From contig JACKKF010000003.1 of assembly GCA_020637555.1 (NCBI GenBank), forward strand, positions 395,160 through 459,159: a stretch of 64,000 nt of DNA, in the 5' to 3' direction. Shown piece by piece: positions 18,214 through 27,306 of this stretch. The notes under the pieces are model-generated. The model saw nothing but the letters and a program-made list of their open reading frames with translations. It was not told where the DNA came from and searched no databases. The position numbers and the translations under genes are program-made. Position 1 is the stretch's first letter, and every line of letters begins with the position of its first letter. This stretch comes from Rhodobacter sp. Lineage in GTDB: Bacteria > Pseudomonadota > Alphaproteobacteria > Rhodobacterales > Rhodobacteraceae.

Positions 18214-18371
18214 CTCGTCTCCTGTTGCCCGCATCAACGAGCGGCCGTGACCCAACCAGAGGCGCCGCGGAGTCCGGGAAGGCGGCGGTGGGTGCCTGGG
18301 TGAGGGGGCCTTGCGCAGGTGAAACAGCAGCCGCAGTGCCCCTCGATCGTCATGGGACGATAAGAAAGGAA

Positions 18372-18405
18372 TTCACCACTGTCAAATGAATTGTATAATG
18401 GTGAA
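18372..18405. promoter_or_regulatory. Promoter-like TTCACC-N16-TATAAT inside an inverted repeat
   Basis: TTCACC (18372-18377) and a perfect TATAAT (18394-18399) are spaced 16 bases. The flanks form a 7-bp inverted repeat TTCACCA / TGGTGAA (18372-18378 and 18399-18405), so a repressor bound there would cover the promoter. Confidence 0.35.
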
Positions 18406-18468
18406 ATCGGCCATTGAGCGGAATTCGCTGAGCTGGACGCTCCAGGGACAAGTTCCGGTGCGCCAAAT

Positions 18469-18487
18469 AATTCGCTATTAGCAAATT
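18469..18487. promoter_or_regulatory. Palindrome AATTCGCTA-T-TAGCAAATT, candidate operator
   Basis: Nine-base arms match at eight positions around a single central T. The site ends 3 bases before the -35 box of the strong tctC promoter candidate, a place typical for activator or repressor binding. Confidence 0.4.
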
Positions 18488-18490
18488 GCT

Positions 18491-18519
18491 TTGACATTGG
18501 AGAATTGCGGGGATATGAC
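18491..18519 (+). promoter_or_regulatory. Predicted sigma70-type promoter of tctC
   Basis: A perfect -35 TTGACA (18491-18496), a 17-base spacer and TATGAC (18514-18519) lie about 210 bases upstream of the tctC start. Confidence 0.55.
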
Positions 18520-18731
18520 TTTCCCAAGTCGAAGGGCGATGCGAGTCGGTTTTCGATTGCCCGGGCGATGCCGCAAACAGGCGCACCGCGCGGGGAGGCC
18601 GGGGTGGCCTCGAACTCGGACGACGGAAACGCATGAGGTTGCGGTTTTCCAGCCGCAACAGGGAGAAACGCGGACTGACTGTCGGGTCCAATGTAAACGG
18701 GCAATGGAATCAAACTTCTGGGAGGAGACAC

Positions 18732-19697
18732 ATGATTCATTCGATCAAGTCGTTGCTGAAGGCGGGTGCCTTGGGTGCACTGGCAATCACGGCGCCGCTG
18801 ATGGCCGCGGCCGAGGGATTCCCCGACCGCCCCATGTCCTTGATCTTCTTTTTCCCCAGCGGGGGCAGCGGTGACGCACAGGCCCGCGCCGCGGCGCACG
18901 GTCTGTCGCAGATCCTTGGCGGCAACATGGTCGTGCGGAACGTCGAGGGCGGCGCCGGCACGGTCGGCCTGGTCGGGATGATGCACGATGCGCCGGATGG
19001 CTATACGCTCGGCTTCCTGCCCGAAGGTCTGGCGACGGTGCAGCCGATGCGCAACCCGCTGCCCTATACCTTCGAATCCTTTGACCACATCTGCAAGCTG
19101 ACCTTCATGCCGGTCGCGCTGTTCGGGTCGTCGGCCGCGCCGTATCACAACTTGCAGGAACTGGCCGCCTACGCGCAGGATCACGATATCGTCTATGGTC
19201 ATCCGGGCGTCGGCACCGTGCCGCACCTTGCCATGGAGGCCTTCATGCAGGCGGCCGGGATCCATGCGCGCAGCGTTCCGTTCAACGGCGACGGCCCGGG
19301 AACGGCGGCGCTGCGTGGCGGTCACATCGACCTCTATGTCGCGGGCAGCCCGGCGACCAACGTGCTGTCTGGCGACGATACCCAGGTTCTCGGGGTCTTC
19401 GGCAACCAGCGGCTGGCGAACGTGCCGGATGTCGCGACCGCGCCCGAGCAGGGCTATGACGTGACGGCGGGTGTGGCCTTCGGGATTTCCGGGCCGCATG
19501 GCATCGATCCCCAGGTCCGCCAGACGCTGACGGACGCCTGCCACACCCTGTCGGAATCGCCCGAGTTCATCGAGAGCGTCCACAACCTGACCGCGGTCGT
19601 CGATTATGCGGACGGGCAGGGGTTCGAGGACTATCTTCGCCAGCGCGAGGCTGTCTATCGTGAACTTCTGACCAGCATCGGCCTGATCGGAGGCTGA
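18732..19697 (+). CDS. tctC: Tripartite tricarboxylate transporter binding protein (Bug/TctC family)
   Basis: A 321-residue periplasmic protein with a signal peptide ending near MAAAEG. It has the Bug-family N-terminus FPDRPMSLIFFFPSGGSGD and GGAGTVGLVGMMHDAPDGYTL. These proteins bind carboxylates (citrate, dicarboxylates, aromatic acids such as terephthalate) and feed TctA/TctB. The ATG at 18732 has SD GGGAGGAG. A terminator follows, then an alcohol dehydrogenase gene before tctB and tctA, so the transporter operon is interrupted. Confidence 0.9.
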   Translation: MIHSIKSLLKAGALGALAITAPLMAAAEGFPDRPMSLIFFFPSGGSGDAQARAAAHGLSQILGGNMVVRNVEGGAGTVGLVGMMHDAPDGYTLGFLPEGLATVQPMRNPLPYTFESFDHICKLTFMPVALFGSSAAPYHNLQELAAYAQDHDIVYGHPGVGTVPHLAMEAFMQAAGIHARSVPFNGDGPGTAALRGGHIDLYVAGSPATNVLSGDDTQVLGVFGNQRLANVPDVATAPEQGYDVTAGVAFGISGPHGIDPQVRQTLTDACHTLSESPEFIESVHNLTAVVDYADGQGFEDYLRQREAVYRELLTSIGLIGG

Positions 19698-19708
19698 GCA
19701 AAGCCCGA

Positions 19709-19749
19709 CACCAACCCGGCCGAGCGGACCGGGTTGGTGCGTCTGTTTT
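19709..19749 (+). terminator. Terminator or attenuator after tctC
   Basis: A perfect 11-bp stem, CACCAACCCGG (19709-19719) and CCGGGTTGGTG (19729-19739), is followed within a few bases by TTTT. It could make tctC mRNA more abundant than the membrane-subunit mRNA downstream. Confidence 0.65.
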
Positions 19750-19824
19750 CGGGAAGCGCATGCCCTTGCCGCCTGCCGTTTCCCGAAACGCCCTGACAGT
19801 GTTGCGCACGAAAAGGATGAGATC

Positions 19825-20934
19825 GTGTTTGAAGCCCCGAAAAGCTGGTCCACTCGGACAATGCTGGCCGCCCGCATGGAAGGCGTGCGCGGCAAGGTCA
19901 TTGTCGAGGAAATGCACATTCCCGAAATCGGGCCGGACGACGCGCTTGTCCGCGTCACTGCCTCGGGCATCTGCCGCAGCGACTGGCACGTCTGGAATGG
20001 CGACTGGGGATGGCTGGGATTCAAGCTGGAGCCGGGCACCGTGCTGGGGCACGAGATCGGCGGGATCGTCGAGGCTGTCGGCGACAACGTGCGTGGCGTG
20101 AAGCCGGGCGACCGCGTGACGGTGCCTTTCAATCTTGCCTGCGGATGCTGTGCGCATTGCGGCCGGGGCGAGCAGAACCTGTGCGTCGACCGGGTGTCGC
20201 CGCACCTGATCCCCGGATCGGGCGGCTGGGCGCAGTATGTGCGCGCGCCGAACGCATCGCTCAACTGCATTCCGCTGCCGGACGGCGTGGACGAGTTGAC
20301 CGCGGCGGCGCTGGGCTGTCGATACATGACGGCCTGGCGGGCGGTCCGGTCGCGCGGCGGGCTTCTGGGCGGGGAATCCATCGCGGTTTTCGGCTGCGGG
20401 GCGGTCGGCCTTGCCGCGATCGAGATCGCCAGGACACTGGGCGGGCGGGTCATTGCCATCGATATCGACGACGCGAAACTGGCGCGCGCCCGGGAAGTCG
20501 GCGCAACGCAGGTTCTGAACGTGCGGGGCATGTCGCCCGCTGATACCGGTCTGGCGGTCAAGGCGATCACCGACCGCGGCGCCGGCGTCGATCTGGCGCT
20601 CGATGCCCTTGGCTCGACGCAGACCGCGAATTCTGCGATCCATGCGCTGCGGCGCGGCGGGCGTCTGGCGCAGGTCGGCCTGACCTCGCAGGAAGAGCAG
20701 GGCAACATCCTGGTGCCGATGGACAAGATCGTTCTGAACGAACTGGATATCCGCGGAAGCCTGGGCAACCCGCAGAGCCAGTATGCCGAACTGCTCGGCC
20801 TGGTGGCGGCGGGTCGGCTGAATCCGAAACGGCTGGTCAGCCGCCAGGTGTCGTTGAGCGACGTCGGCTCGGTGCTGGACGATATGGATCAGTTCAAGAC
20901 GGACGGATACGTCATCATCACGGATTTCTCCTGA
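19825..20934 (+). CDS. Zinc-dependent alcohol dehydrogenase (MDR superfamily)
   Basis: A 369-residue enzyme with catalytic-zinc residues in GICRSDWH and GHEIGG and the structural-zinc lobe CGCCAHCGRGEQNLC (Cys spacing 3-3-8). The nucleotide-binding motif is GCGAVGLAAIE. It oxidises an alcohol to an aldehyde or ketone with NAD(P). The GTG at 19825 is preceded by AAGGATGAG. An ATG at 19861 is an alternative that matches family N-termini. It sits between tctC and tctB, so the imported compound or a product may be its substrate (inference). Confidence 0.9.
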   Translation: MFEAPKSWSTRTMLAARMEGVRGKVIVEEMHIPEIGPDDALVRVTASGICRSDWHVWNGDWGWLGFKLEPGTVLGHEIGGIVEAVGDNVRGVKPGDRVTVPFNLACGCCAHCGRGEQNLCVDRVSPHLIPGSGGWAQYVRAPNASLNCIPLPDGVDELTAAALGCRYMTAWRAVRSRGGLLGGESIAVFGCGAVGLAAIEIARTLGGRVIAIDIDDAKLARAREVGATQVLNVRGMSPADTGLAVKAITDRGAGVDLALDALGSTQTANSAIHALRRGGRLAQVGLTSQEEQGNILVPMDKIVLNELDIRGSLGNPQSQYAELLGLVAAGRLNPKRLVSRQVSLSDVGSVLDDMDQFKTDGYVIITDFS

Positions 20935-21016
20935 CCGCCCGGTCGGCCAGGGGCGCCGGGCACAGTGCGGTGCCTCCATACCGCTTGAGACGTGAACACA
21001 AAGGGAGCGATCGACC

Positions 21017-21475
21017 ATGAAGCGCAGTATCTTGGATATCGTCTATGGGCTGGGGCTTCTGGGTATCGCCGGCTTCTTCTACTGGACCACGATCGGCCTG
21101 GTGCGCCCCGGCACGTCGTTCGCCGATGACGCCTACTGGTATCCGCGTCTGGTGCTGGCGTTGATGGCGATCCTGTCCATCGTCCTGATCGCCCGCGCGG
21201 TCTTTGCGGCGACCGGCGAAATCGTGCAAGGCCCCCGCTGGGGGGCCTTGTTCACGGCCATGGCCATTGTCGGCGGCTATGTCGTTCTGTTCACATGGGC
21301 GGGGTTTGTGATCAGCACGGTGATCTTCTTTCCGGTCTTTGCCTACGGCGTCGGATACCGGAGGATCCTTCACCTCGCCATCGCGTCTCCGCTGGTCACC
21401 GCCGTCACATGGTACGCGTTCTATTACGGGCTGGGCATGACCCCGCCGGGACCCGGGCTGCCCCTGCTTCCCTGA
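21017..21475 (+). CDS. tctB: TTT transporter small membrane subunit
   Basis: A 152-residue protein with about four hydrophobic segments, beginning ILDIVYGLGLLGIAGFFYW, the TctB pattern. It has a good SD (AAGGGAGCG) and lies 25 bases before tctA. With TctA and TctC it forms a cation-coupled carboxylate importer. Confidence 0.85.
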   Translation: MKRSILDIVYGLGLLGIAGFFYWTTIGLVRPGTSFADDAYWYPRLVLALMAILSIVLIARAVFAATGEIVQGPRWGALFTAMAIVGGYVVLFTWAGFVISTVIFFPVFAYGVGYRRILHLAIASPLVTAVTWYAFYYGLGMTPPGPGLPLLP

Positions 21476-21500
21476 TGTCAGTAAAACCAAGGAAACCGAC

Positions 21501-22997
21501 ATGGACATTTTCCTCGCCGCACTCGGCATGATGTTCGACCCTCTGGTCCTGGCCCTGCTCATCGCCGGGACGATAGGCGGCATCATCATCGGCGCCTTGC
21601 CCGGCCTCGGGTCGATCATGGGCATCACCATGGCCCTGCCGCTGACCTTTGTCCTGAGCCCCGAGGCCAGTCTGGGCCTGTTGCTGGGCATCTATTGCGG
21701 GTCGGTCTTTGGCGGGGCGATCTCGGCGATCCTGATCAACACCCCCGGCACGCCGCAATCCGCCGCGACGCTGTTCGACGGCTACCCGATGGCGCGCGCA
21801 GGCAGGGCAGGCGAGGCGATCGGCTGGGCGACCGTGGCCTCGGCCGCGGGCGGCGTCATTGCGACGCTGCTTTTCATGGTTGCCGCGCCGACACTGGCCA
21901 GTTTCGGTCTGATGTTCGGCCCGATCGAATACTTCGCGCTGGGCGTTTTCGCCCTGACCTGCCTCGCCGCGATTTCGCGCGAGAACGTCATCAAGGGCTT
22001 GCTGGCCGGGTTGCTCGGGCTCTTCATTGCCACCGTCGGGCAGGATTCGATCACAGGTGCACCGCGCTTCAGTTTTGGCAACTACCAGCTCTACGGCGGC
22101 ATCGGTCTGGTGCCGATCCTTGTCGGGCTGTTTGCCCTGTCCGAAGTTTTCGAACGCATGTCCGAGCGGGTCGAGCACGGTGCCGCGACGATCATCAAGT
22201 CGGGGTTCCGGCTGCCGACGGTTCGCGACATGTATGCGCGCAAGTTCGCGTTTCTCAAGTCGTCCCTGATCGGAACCGGGATCGGCATTCTGCCCGGGAT
22301 CGGTGCGGCGGCGGCCTCGATGGTGTCCTACGCCGAGGCCAAGCGGAATTCACCCAACCGGGACAATTTCGGCAAGGGCGAGCCCGACGGCATCATCGCG
22401 TCAGAGGCCGCCAACAACGCGGTGACGGCGGGCGCCATGATCCCGACCCTCTCGCTGGGCGTTCCCGGCGATCCGATCACCGCGATCATGCTGGGTGCGA
22501 TGACCATCCAGGGCGTCATTCCGGGGCCGAACTTCTTTGTCAACGAGGGGGATCTCGGGGTCTTCGTCTTTCTTGCCCTGATCGTGTCCAGCCTCGCGCT
22601 GATCCCGTTCACCGCGTTGCTCTCGCCGCTGATCGCGCGGCTGATCAAGGCGCCTGAGCCGCTTCTGTTCGGGGGCGTGGTGGTGCTGGTCATGATCGGC
22701 ACGTTCAGTGTCAGCTACAACTACCTCGATCTGCTGGTGGCGTTCCTGTCGGGAATCGTCGGCTACGTTCTGCGCCGCAACGAGATCCCGCTGGCCCCCA
22801 TCGTGATCGGCTTTGTCCTGGGCCCGATGGTCGAGAGCAGCCTTCGTCAGGGCATGATCCTGACCGAGGGCGATTTCTGGGCCTTCTTCAGGTCGCCGAT
22901 CGCCTCGATCCTGTTCGCAGTCACCGCGTTCAGCCTTGTGATGCCGGTGTGGTCGGCGCTTCGCGGGCGCGGACGGCAGGACCCCCAGCGCAACTGA
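21501..22997 (+). CDS. tctA: TTT transporter large permease subunit
   Basis: A 498-residue, multi-spanning membrane protein with the TctA signatures GALPGLGSIMGITMALPLTF and GILPGIGAAAASMVSYAEAK, and SLGVPGDPITAIMLGAM in the second half. It forms the translocation path of the tripartite tricarboxylate transporter. Normal family length, intact. Confidence 0.95.
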   Translation: MDIFLAALGMMFDPLVLALLIAGTIGGIIIGALPGLGSIMGITMALPLTFVLSPEASLGLLLGIYCGSVFGGAISAILINTPGTPQSAATLFDGYPMARAGRAGEAIGWATVASAAGGVIATLLFMVAAPTLASFGLMFGPIEYFALGVFALTCLAAISRENVIKGLLAGLLGLFIATVGQDSITGAPRFSFGNYQLYGGIGLVPILVGLFALSEVFERMSERVEHGAATIIKSGFRLPTVRDMYARKFAFLKSSLIGTGIGILPGIGAAAASMVSYAEAKRNSPNRDNFGKGEPDGIIASEAANNAVTAGAMIPTLSLGVPGDPITAIMLGAMTIQGVIPGPNFFVNEGDLGVFVFLALIVSSLALIPFTALLSPLIARLIKAPEPLLFGGVVVLVMIGTFSVSYNYLDLLVAFLSGIVGYVLRRNEIPLAPIVIGFVLGPMVESSLRQGMILTEGDFWAFFRSPIASILFAVTAFSLVMPVWSALRGRGRQDPQRN

Positions 22998-23266
22998 ACG
23001 CGGACGCACGAACCCAGATCAAGAGGACTGTGCGGTCGGGCCATGCCCGGCCGTTCATCCTTGTCTGCACCCCGGCGTGCCGCCCGGGTGTTCGGGACAG
23101 GGCCGACGACCGTTGGACGACAGACGGGTCGGCTGCGCTGTCGCGATCGACCTGTCGCGAAACAAATCCCTGAACACGATGGCCGCGCGGGATCACCGGG
23201 CGCTTGCAAATTTTATAGATTGTGTTACCTATTTTTTACTGCCATGTTTTCAGGGGGATTGAAGCC

Positions 23267-24142
23267 ATGATCGACATCACCGCCGCGCGACGGCTGAAAT
23301 CCCTGCTGGCCCCGGGCCACTGCCTGATGGCGCCCGGCGCCTATGACGGGCTGTCTGCCAGGATCGCTGCGCAAGTCGGGTTCGACGCCGTCTACATGAC
23401 CGGGTTCGGGGTCTCGGGCTCGACGCTGGGGATGCCGGACATCGGGTTGATGAGCGCCACCGAAATGGCCGACCGTGCCCGCGCATTGGTCGAGGCCGCC
23501 GCCCCGACGCCGCTGATTGCCGATGCGGATAACGGCCACGGCGGCGAACTGAACGTGGCGCGCATGGTGCGGCTCTATGAACAGGCCGGGGTCGCCTGCA
23601 TCCAGCTTGAAGACCAGGTGTTCCCCAAACGCTGCGGGCATATGGCGTCCAAGCAGGTGATCGACCGGGGCGAGGCCGCGACCAAGATCGCTTCGGCAGT
23701 CGCGGCCAGACGGGGCGAGATGTTGATCATGGCCCGCACCGACGCGCGCGCGGTGGTCGATCTGGACGAGGCCCTTCGTCGCGGCGAGGCCTTCCTCAAC
23801 GCAGGCGCCGACATCCTGTTCATCGAGGCACCGCAATCGCTGGACGAGCTACGGCTGGTGGCCGAGACGTTCAAGGGCGCGCGGCTGGTCGCGAACATGG
23901 TCGAGGACGGCAAGACCCCTTATCTGCCGGTCAGTGACCTGGCCGCGATGGGCTTCCAGTTGGCGATCTATCCGGTGTCTTCGCTATTGGTCGTCGCCAA
24001 GCGCCTGCAACAGGTTTTCGCCGCGATGAAAGCCGCCGGGGAACTGCCCGCCAACGAGACCCGGCTGACGTTCGGCGCATACAATACCATGATCGGGCTG
24101 GACGACCTCATCCCATCGGCGGTCGACGCCGCCAGCCGCTGA
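23267..24142 (+). CDS. Isocitrate lyase / PEP mutase superfamily lyase
   Basis: A 291-residue TIM-barrel enzyme with the lyase signature KRCGH and a metal-binding segment ADADNGHGG. Conserved LEDQVFPKRCGH and ARTDARAV resemble 2-methylisocitrate lyase, carboxyvinyl-carboxyphosphonate phosphorylmutase and oxaloacetate decarboxylase relatives. It likely cleaves a C-C bond in a 2-hydroxy or oxo diacid. ATG 23267 was chosen because an upstream in-frame codon adds only non-conserved residues. The exact substrate is not determinable. Confidence 0.88.
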   Translation: MIDITAARRLKSLLAPGHCLMAPGAYDGLSARIAAQVGFDAVYMTGFGVSGSTLGMPDIGLMSATEMADRARALVEAAAPTPLIADADNGHGGELNVARMVRLYEQAGVACIQLEDQVFPKRCGHMASKQVIDRGEAATKIASAVAARRGEMLIMARTDARAVVDLDEALRRGEAFLNAGADILFIEAPQSLDELRLVAETFKGARLVANMVEDGKTPYLPVSDLAAMGFQLAIYPVSSLLVVAKRLQQVFAAMKAAGELPANETRLTFGAYNTMIGLDDLIPSAVDAASR

Positions 24143-24442
24143 AGTTCTGATTCCTGGCATGGCCGGGTGTCGACGGATGTATCCGACAGGCGGCAATCCT
24201 GCCGCGTCGTGGCGGGTTCGGCGCACCGATAGAACGGTTGCCTTTGCAACAATAGATAGGCAACTCGAAATTGTTTTTTGGGGCTGGCCCCAGAAAAACC
24301 TAGACATCTAAGTAGATTTTTGTTTGAAAAAGAGTGAATTTGGTGACCCGGCGGGGTGCTCTGCCCACCATCTTCGTGAGGAGGTCGATACAACTATCTA
24401 ATATGGCTTGGATATCGTTGTGTCGGTCAGTGGAGGATCACG
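24143..24442. other. Intergenic region upstream of TRAP dctQM
   Basis: No gene supported. AT-rich, with a symmetric hairpin at 24274-24297 (six Ts, GGGGCTGGCCCC, then AGAAAAA) and a TTAG-box-like site at 24300-24311. A further TAGATAG at 24254-24260 and TATCTAATA near 24396 look like half-sites. Confidence 0.55.
24300..24311. promoter_or_regulatory. TTAG-box variant CTAGACATCTAA
   Basis: One mismatch from TTAG-N4-CTAA, with an inner TAGA-CA-TCTA palindrome, 130 bases upstream of dctQ. See the finding on the shared box. Confidence 0.5.
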
Positions 24443-24916
24443 ATGAAGACTCTTGAGAGAATCATGTCCTATCTCGCGGCGGCGATCATGTTCGCGATGA
24501 TGCTGGTGACCTTTGTCGATGTCACCGGGCGTCAGTTCAACCAGCCGCTGCGGGGCTCGACCGAAGTGACCGGTGTCAGCCTGATGTTGGTGATATTCTT
24601 GATGCTGCCGTTGGTGACGTTACGGCGCAGCCATATCCGTGTCGACCTCTTCGAACCGCTGTTCGGCAAGGTCCTGTTTGCCGTGCAGCGGGTGGTTGCC
24701 GGGTTGATGGGGGGTGTTCTGTTCGGGCTGATGGCGTATCGGCTGTGGACCCTTGGGATGCGGTCCTTGAGCCGGGGCAGCGTGACCATCGATCTGGGAA
24801 TCCCCGAAGGCTACCTGCTGCTGACGATGAGCATATTCAGCGCGATCACGGCGGTTGCCTTCGTCGTGGCCATCTTCCTGGGCAGCAATGCCAATAATTC
24901 GAGCGAGGGACTGTAA
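24443..24916 (+). CDS. dctQ: TRAP transporter small permease
   Basis: A 157-residue membrane protein with four predicted spans and the DctQ pattern VTFVDVTGRQFNQPLRGSTE followed by RRSHIRVDLFEP. It pairs with DctM, whose ATG overlaps its stop by one base (TAATG). SD GGAGG precedes the ATG. The binding subunit is not adjacent; DctP at 27805-28839 is the probable partner. Confidence 0.9.
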   Translation: MKTLERIMSYLAAAIMFAMMLVTFVDVTGRQFNQPLRGSTEVTGVSLMLVIFLMLPLVTLRRSHIRVDLFEPLFGKVLFAVQRVVAGLMGGVLFGLMAYRLWTLGMRSLSRGSVTIDLGIPEGYLLLTMSIFSAITAVAFVVAIFLGSNANNSSEGL

Positions 24917-26211
24917 TGCTGACTGCGAGCATTGGGTTTGTTGCGGCCTTTGCGCTGATCTTCTTCGGGATTCCGATCGCGCTGTCGCTGTTTGTCGTCG
25001 GATTGGGCGGGATCTGGATCCTTGTCGGCTATACGCCGTCCTTGTCGATGACTGCGATCGTGGCGCGGGAAACCACGATGAGCTATTCGCTGACCGTCAT
25101 CCCGCTGTTCCTGCTGATGGGCAACTTCATTTCGGGTTCGGGCATCGCCTCGGACCTGTTCCGCGCGGCGCAGGCGACGGTGGGGCGTCGCCGTGGCGGA
25201 TTGGCCATGGCAACCGTCATCGCCAGCGGCGGGTTTGCGGCGGTGTGCGGATCGTCGGTTGCGACCGCCGTCACCATGGGCAAGGTCGCCTTGCCTGAAA
25301 TGCGCAAATACAACTATTCCGACAGCCTTGCCACGGCGTCCATCGCTGCGGGCGGGACGCTTGGCATCCTGATCCCGCCCAGCGTGGTCATGATCATTTA
25401 CGGCATTCTGACCGAGAGCCACATCGGCCGATTGTTCGCCGCGGGGATCGTTCCCGGGGTGCTGGCGGTGCTGGGGTATATGGCGGCGGTGCAGTTCACG
25501 ATCTGGCGCAATCCCGATGCCGCCCCCGTCCCGACGGCGGAACAGGCCGCCGAGGTCGCCAGTGGCGGCCGCAAGGTCTGGCCGGTCCTGTTGCTGTTCC
25601 TGATCGTGCTTGGCGGGATCTATGGCGGGATCTTCACCGCGACCGAGGCCGCCGGGATCGGCGCCACCGGTGCGCTGGCATTCGGGCTGTGGCGGCGTGC
25701 GCTGCCGTTCAGGAAGATCGTGGCCATCCTGATCGACACTGCGGAAACCACGGCGACCCTGTTTGCAATGGTGATCGGCGCAACGCTTTTCGCGCAGTTC
25801 ATGAACTATACAGGCGTGCACGAGGGCCTGGTCTACCTTGTCAGCGAAGCCAATCTTGCCCCCTGGGCAGTGGTCGCGGCGGTCTTGCTGGTCTATCTGT
25901 TGCTGGGCTGCGTGCTGGACAGCCTGTCGATGATCCTGCTGACGATTCCGGTGATTTTCCCGGTGATCATGAGCCTCGGTTTCGACCCGATCTGGTTCGG
26001 CATCCTCGTGGTGATGATGGTGGAACTGGGGTTGATCACGCCTCCGATGGGGGTCAACCTGTTCGTCATCAAATCCGTTGCCGAAAACACGAAGCTTCTC
26101 GATGTCATTCGTGGCATCGTGCCTTTTGTCGCCGTCGATGTCATTCGGGTGCTGATCATCGCGCTGATCCCGGCGCTGACCTTGTGGCTGCCAAACCTGT
26201 TCTTTGGATGA
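24916..26211 (+). CDS. dctM: TRAP transporter large permease
   Basis: A 431-residue protein with about twelve hydrophobic segments, normal for DctM. It carries IPLFLLMGNFISGSGIASDL, GTLGILIPPSVVMIIYG and LITPPMGVNLFVIKS, all conserved in the sodium-coupled translocation domain. Coupled translationally to dctQ. Confidence 0.94.
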   Translation: MLTASIGFVAAFALIFFGIPIALSLFVVGLGGIWILVGYTPSLSMTAIVARETTMSYSLTVIPLFLLMGNFISGSGIASDLFRAAQATVGRRRGGLAMATVIASGGFAAVCGSSVATAVTMGKVALPEMRKYNYSDSLATASIAAGGTLGILIPPSVVMIIYGILTESHIGRLFAAGIVPGVLAVLGYMAAVQFTIWRNPDAAPVPTAEQAAEVASGGRKVWPVLLLFLIVLGGIYGGIFTATEAAGIGATGALAFGLWRRALPFRKIVAILIDTAETTATLFAMVIGATLFAQFMNYTGVHEGLVYLVSEANLAPWAVVAAVLLVYLLLGCVLDSLSMILLTIPVIFPVIMSLGFDPIWFGILVVMMVELGLITPPMGVNLFVIKSVAENTKLLDVIRGIVPFVAVDVIRVLIIALIPALTLWLPNLFFG

Positions 26212-26236
26212 GTTGGCGGGCCACCAGCAAGCATTC

Positions 26237-26269
26237 GATGCGCGGGCCGTTTCCGTGAGCCCGCGCATC
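26237..26269 (+). terminator. Intercistronic hairpin after dctM
   Basis: Arms GATGCGCGGGC and GCCCGCGCATC form a perfect 11-bp stem with an 11-base loop. No T run follows, so partial termination or mRNA 3-prime protection is likelier than complete termination. Confidence 0.45.
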
Positions 26270-26294
26270 CCGGATTGAAAACAGGGGCGAGACC

Positions 26295-27197
26295 ATGAAA
26301 AGCAAGGTTCTGATCGCACATGACTATGGATCGGGCGACGTCCTGCAAATCGCCGAGACCGAGATGCGCCCGCTCAAGCCCGGATTTGCCCGCATTGCCG
26401 TCAAGGCGGCCGGAGTGAATCCGGTAGACGCGCGCCGGATGTCTGGCGAGGTGCGTTTTGGTCCGCTGCCCAACCGGTTCGGAACCGAGTTCGCGGGCGT
26501 GATCGTGGAGCTGCCGGACGATGAGACGGATTGGCAGGCAGGGGACGAGGTGCTGGGGTCCGGTGCCGCGCCGTCGACACACGCGACCGTAACCGATGTG
26601 CCGATCGGCAATCTGGTTCGGCGGCCCGCGGGGCTGGACTGGGCCGTGGCCGGGTCCATGGCGGGCACGGTGCAGACGGCGATGGCGATCATGGAATCGC
26701 TGGGCAGTATCCGCTCGCTGCTGGTGCATGGGGGGGCGGGGGGCTGCGGGTCTGCCCTTGTCCAGCTGGCGGTCGAAGCGGGCATTCGGGTGGTCGCCAC
26801 CGCTTCGCGGGACAATCAGGCCTATCTGCGCGGGCTCGGTGCGTTGCCGACGACCTACGGCGACGGCCTGGTTGAACGGGTGCGCGCGCTCCACCCCGAT
26901 GACTTCGACGCGGCGGCGATCCTGGGAGGGACCGAGGCCGCAACGCTGGCATCGCTGAAAACCGTGAAGCCCGATGGTGCGATCGTGTCGATCACCAAGG
27001 TTCCCGCGCCGTCCGATCGCGTCGTCGAGGTGAACATCCGCCGAAGTCCCGAGAACCTCGCCTATTTCGTCGAGCGCGTCGCGGACGGCCGTTTCTCGTG
27101 GGAGGTCAGCCAAAGCTACCCGTTCGAGCAGGCTGCCGAGGCGTTCAACGAAACGCTGAAAGGTCACGCGCGCGGCAAGCGCGTCCTCGTGTTCTGA
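26295..27197 (+). CDS. MDR-superfamily NAD(P)H:quinone oxidoreductase-like protein
   Basis: A 300-residue zinc-free medium-chain reductase. Near the N-terminus KAAGVNPVDARRMSG is the quinone-reductase signature; the Rossmann motif is VHGGAGGCGSALVQLA. It lacks the cysteine lobe of zinc alcohol dehydrogenases. It probably reduces a quinone, enone or enoyl compound with NADPH. It follows DctM with a possible GGGGCGAG SD and may be in the TRAP operon. Confidence 0.85.
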   Translation: MKSKVLIAHDYGSGDVLQIAETEMRPLKPGFARIAVKAAGVNPVDARRMSGEVRFGPLPNRFGTEFAGVIVELPDDETDWQAGDEVLGSGAAPSTHATVTDVPIGNLVRRPAGLDWAVAGSMAGTVQTAMAIMESLGSIRSLLVHGGAGGCGSALVQLAVEAGIRVVATASRDNQAYLRGLGALPTTYGDGLVERVRALHPDDFDAAAILGGTEAATLASLKTVKPDGAIVSITKVPAPSDRVVEVNIRRSPENLAYFVERVADGRFSWEVSQSYPFEQAAEAFNETLKGHARGKRVLVF

Positions 27198-27306
27198 GGG
27201 CGCTTGCCAAACCCGCCGACCGGGCTGGCAGGGCAAGCCCTCAGGCGGCCCGCAAACGGCTGGCGCGGCCGGATGTATCGACCGCCCAACTCTCCCGGAG
27301 GATGGA

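Larger units (their letters stand above)
18214..18731. other. Divergent promoter region between sulfatase-2 and tctC
   Basis: About 520 bases without a supported gene. An AT-rich core holds two forward promoter candidates and two inverted repeats, listed separately. The last 200 bases are a GC-rich untranslated leader of tctC with no clear structure. Confidence 0.6.

Noticed and set aside
23140..23160. Direct repeat CTGTCGCGA twice with a 14-base period
   Set aside because: Short, GC-rich and isolated; likely chance.
24274..24297. Hairpin TTTTTT-GGGGCTGGCCCC-AGAAAAA as a terminator of the lyase gene
   Set aside because: The T run precedes and the A run follows the stem on both strands' reading, so it does not fit intrinsic termination in either direction. 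Left as an unexplained symmetric element.
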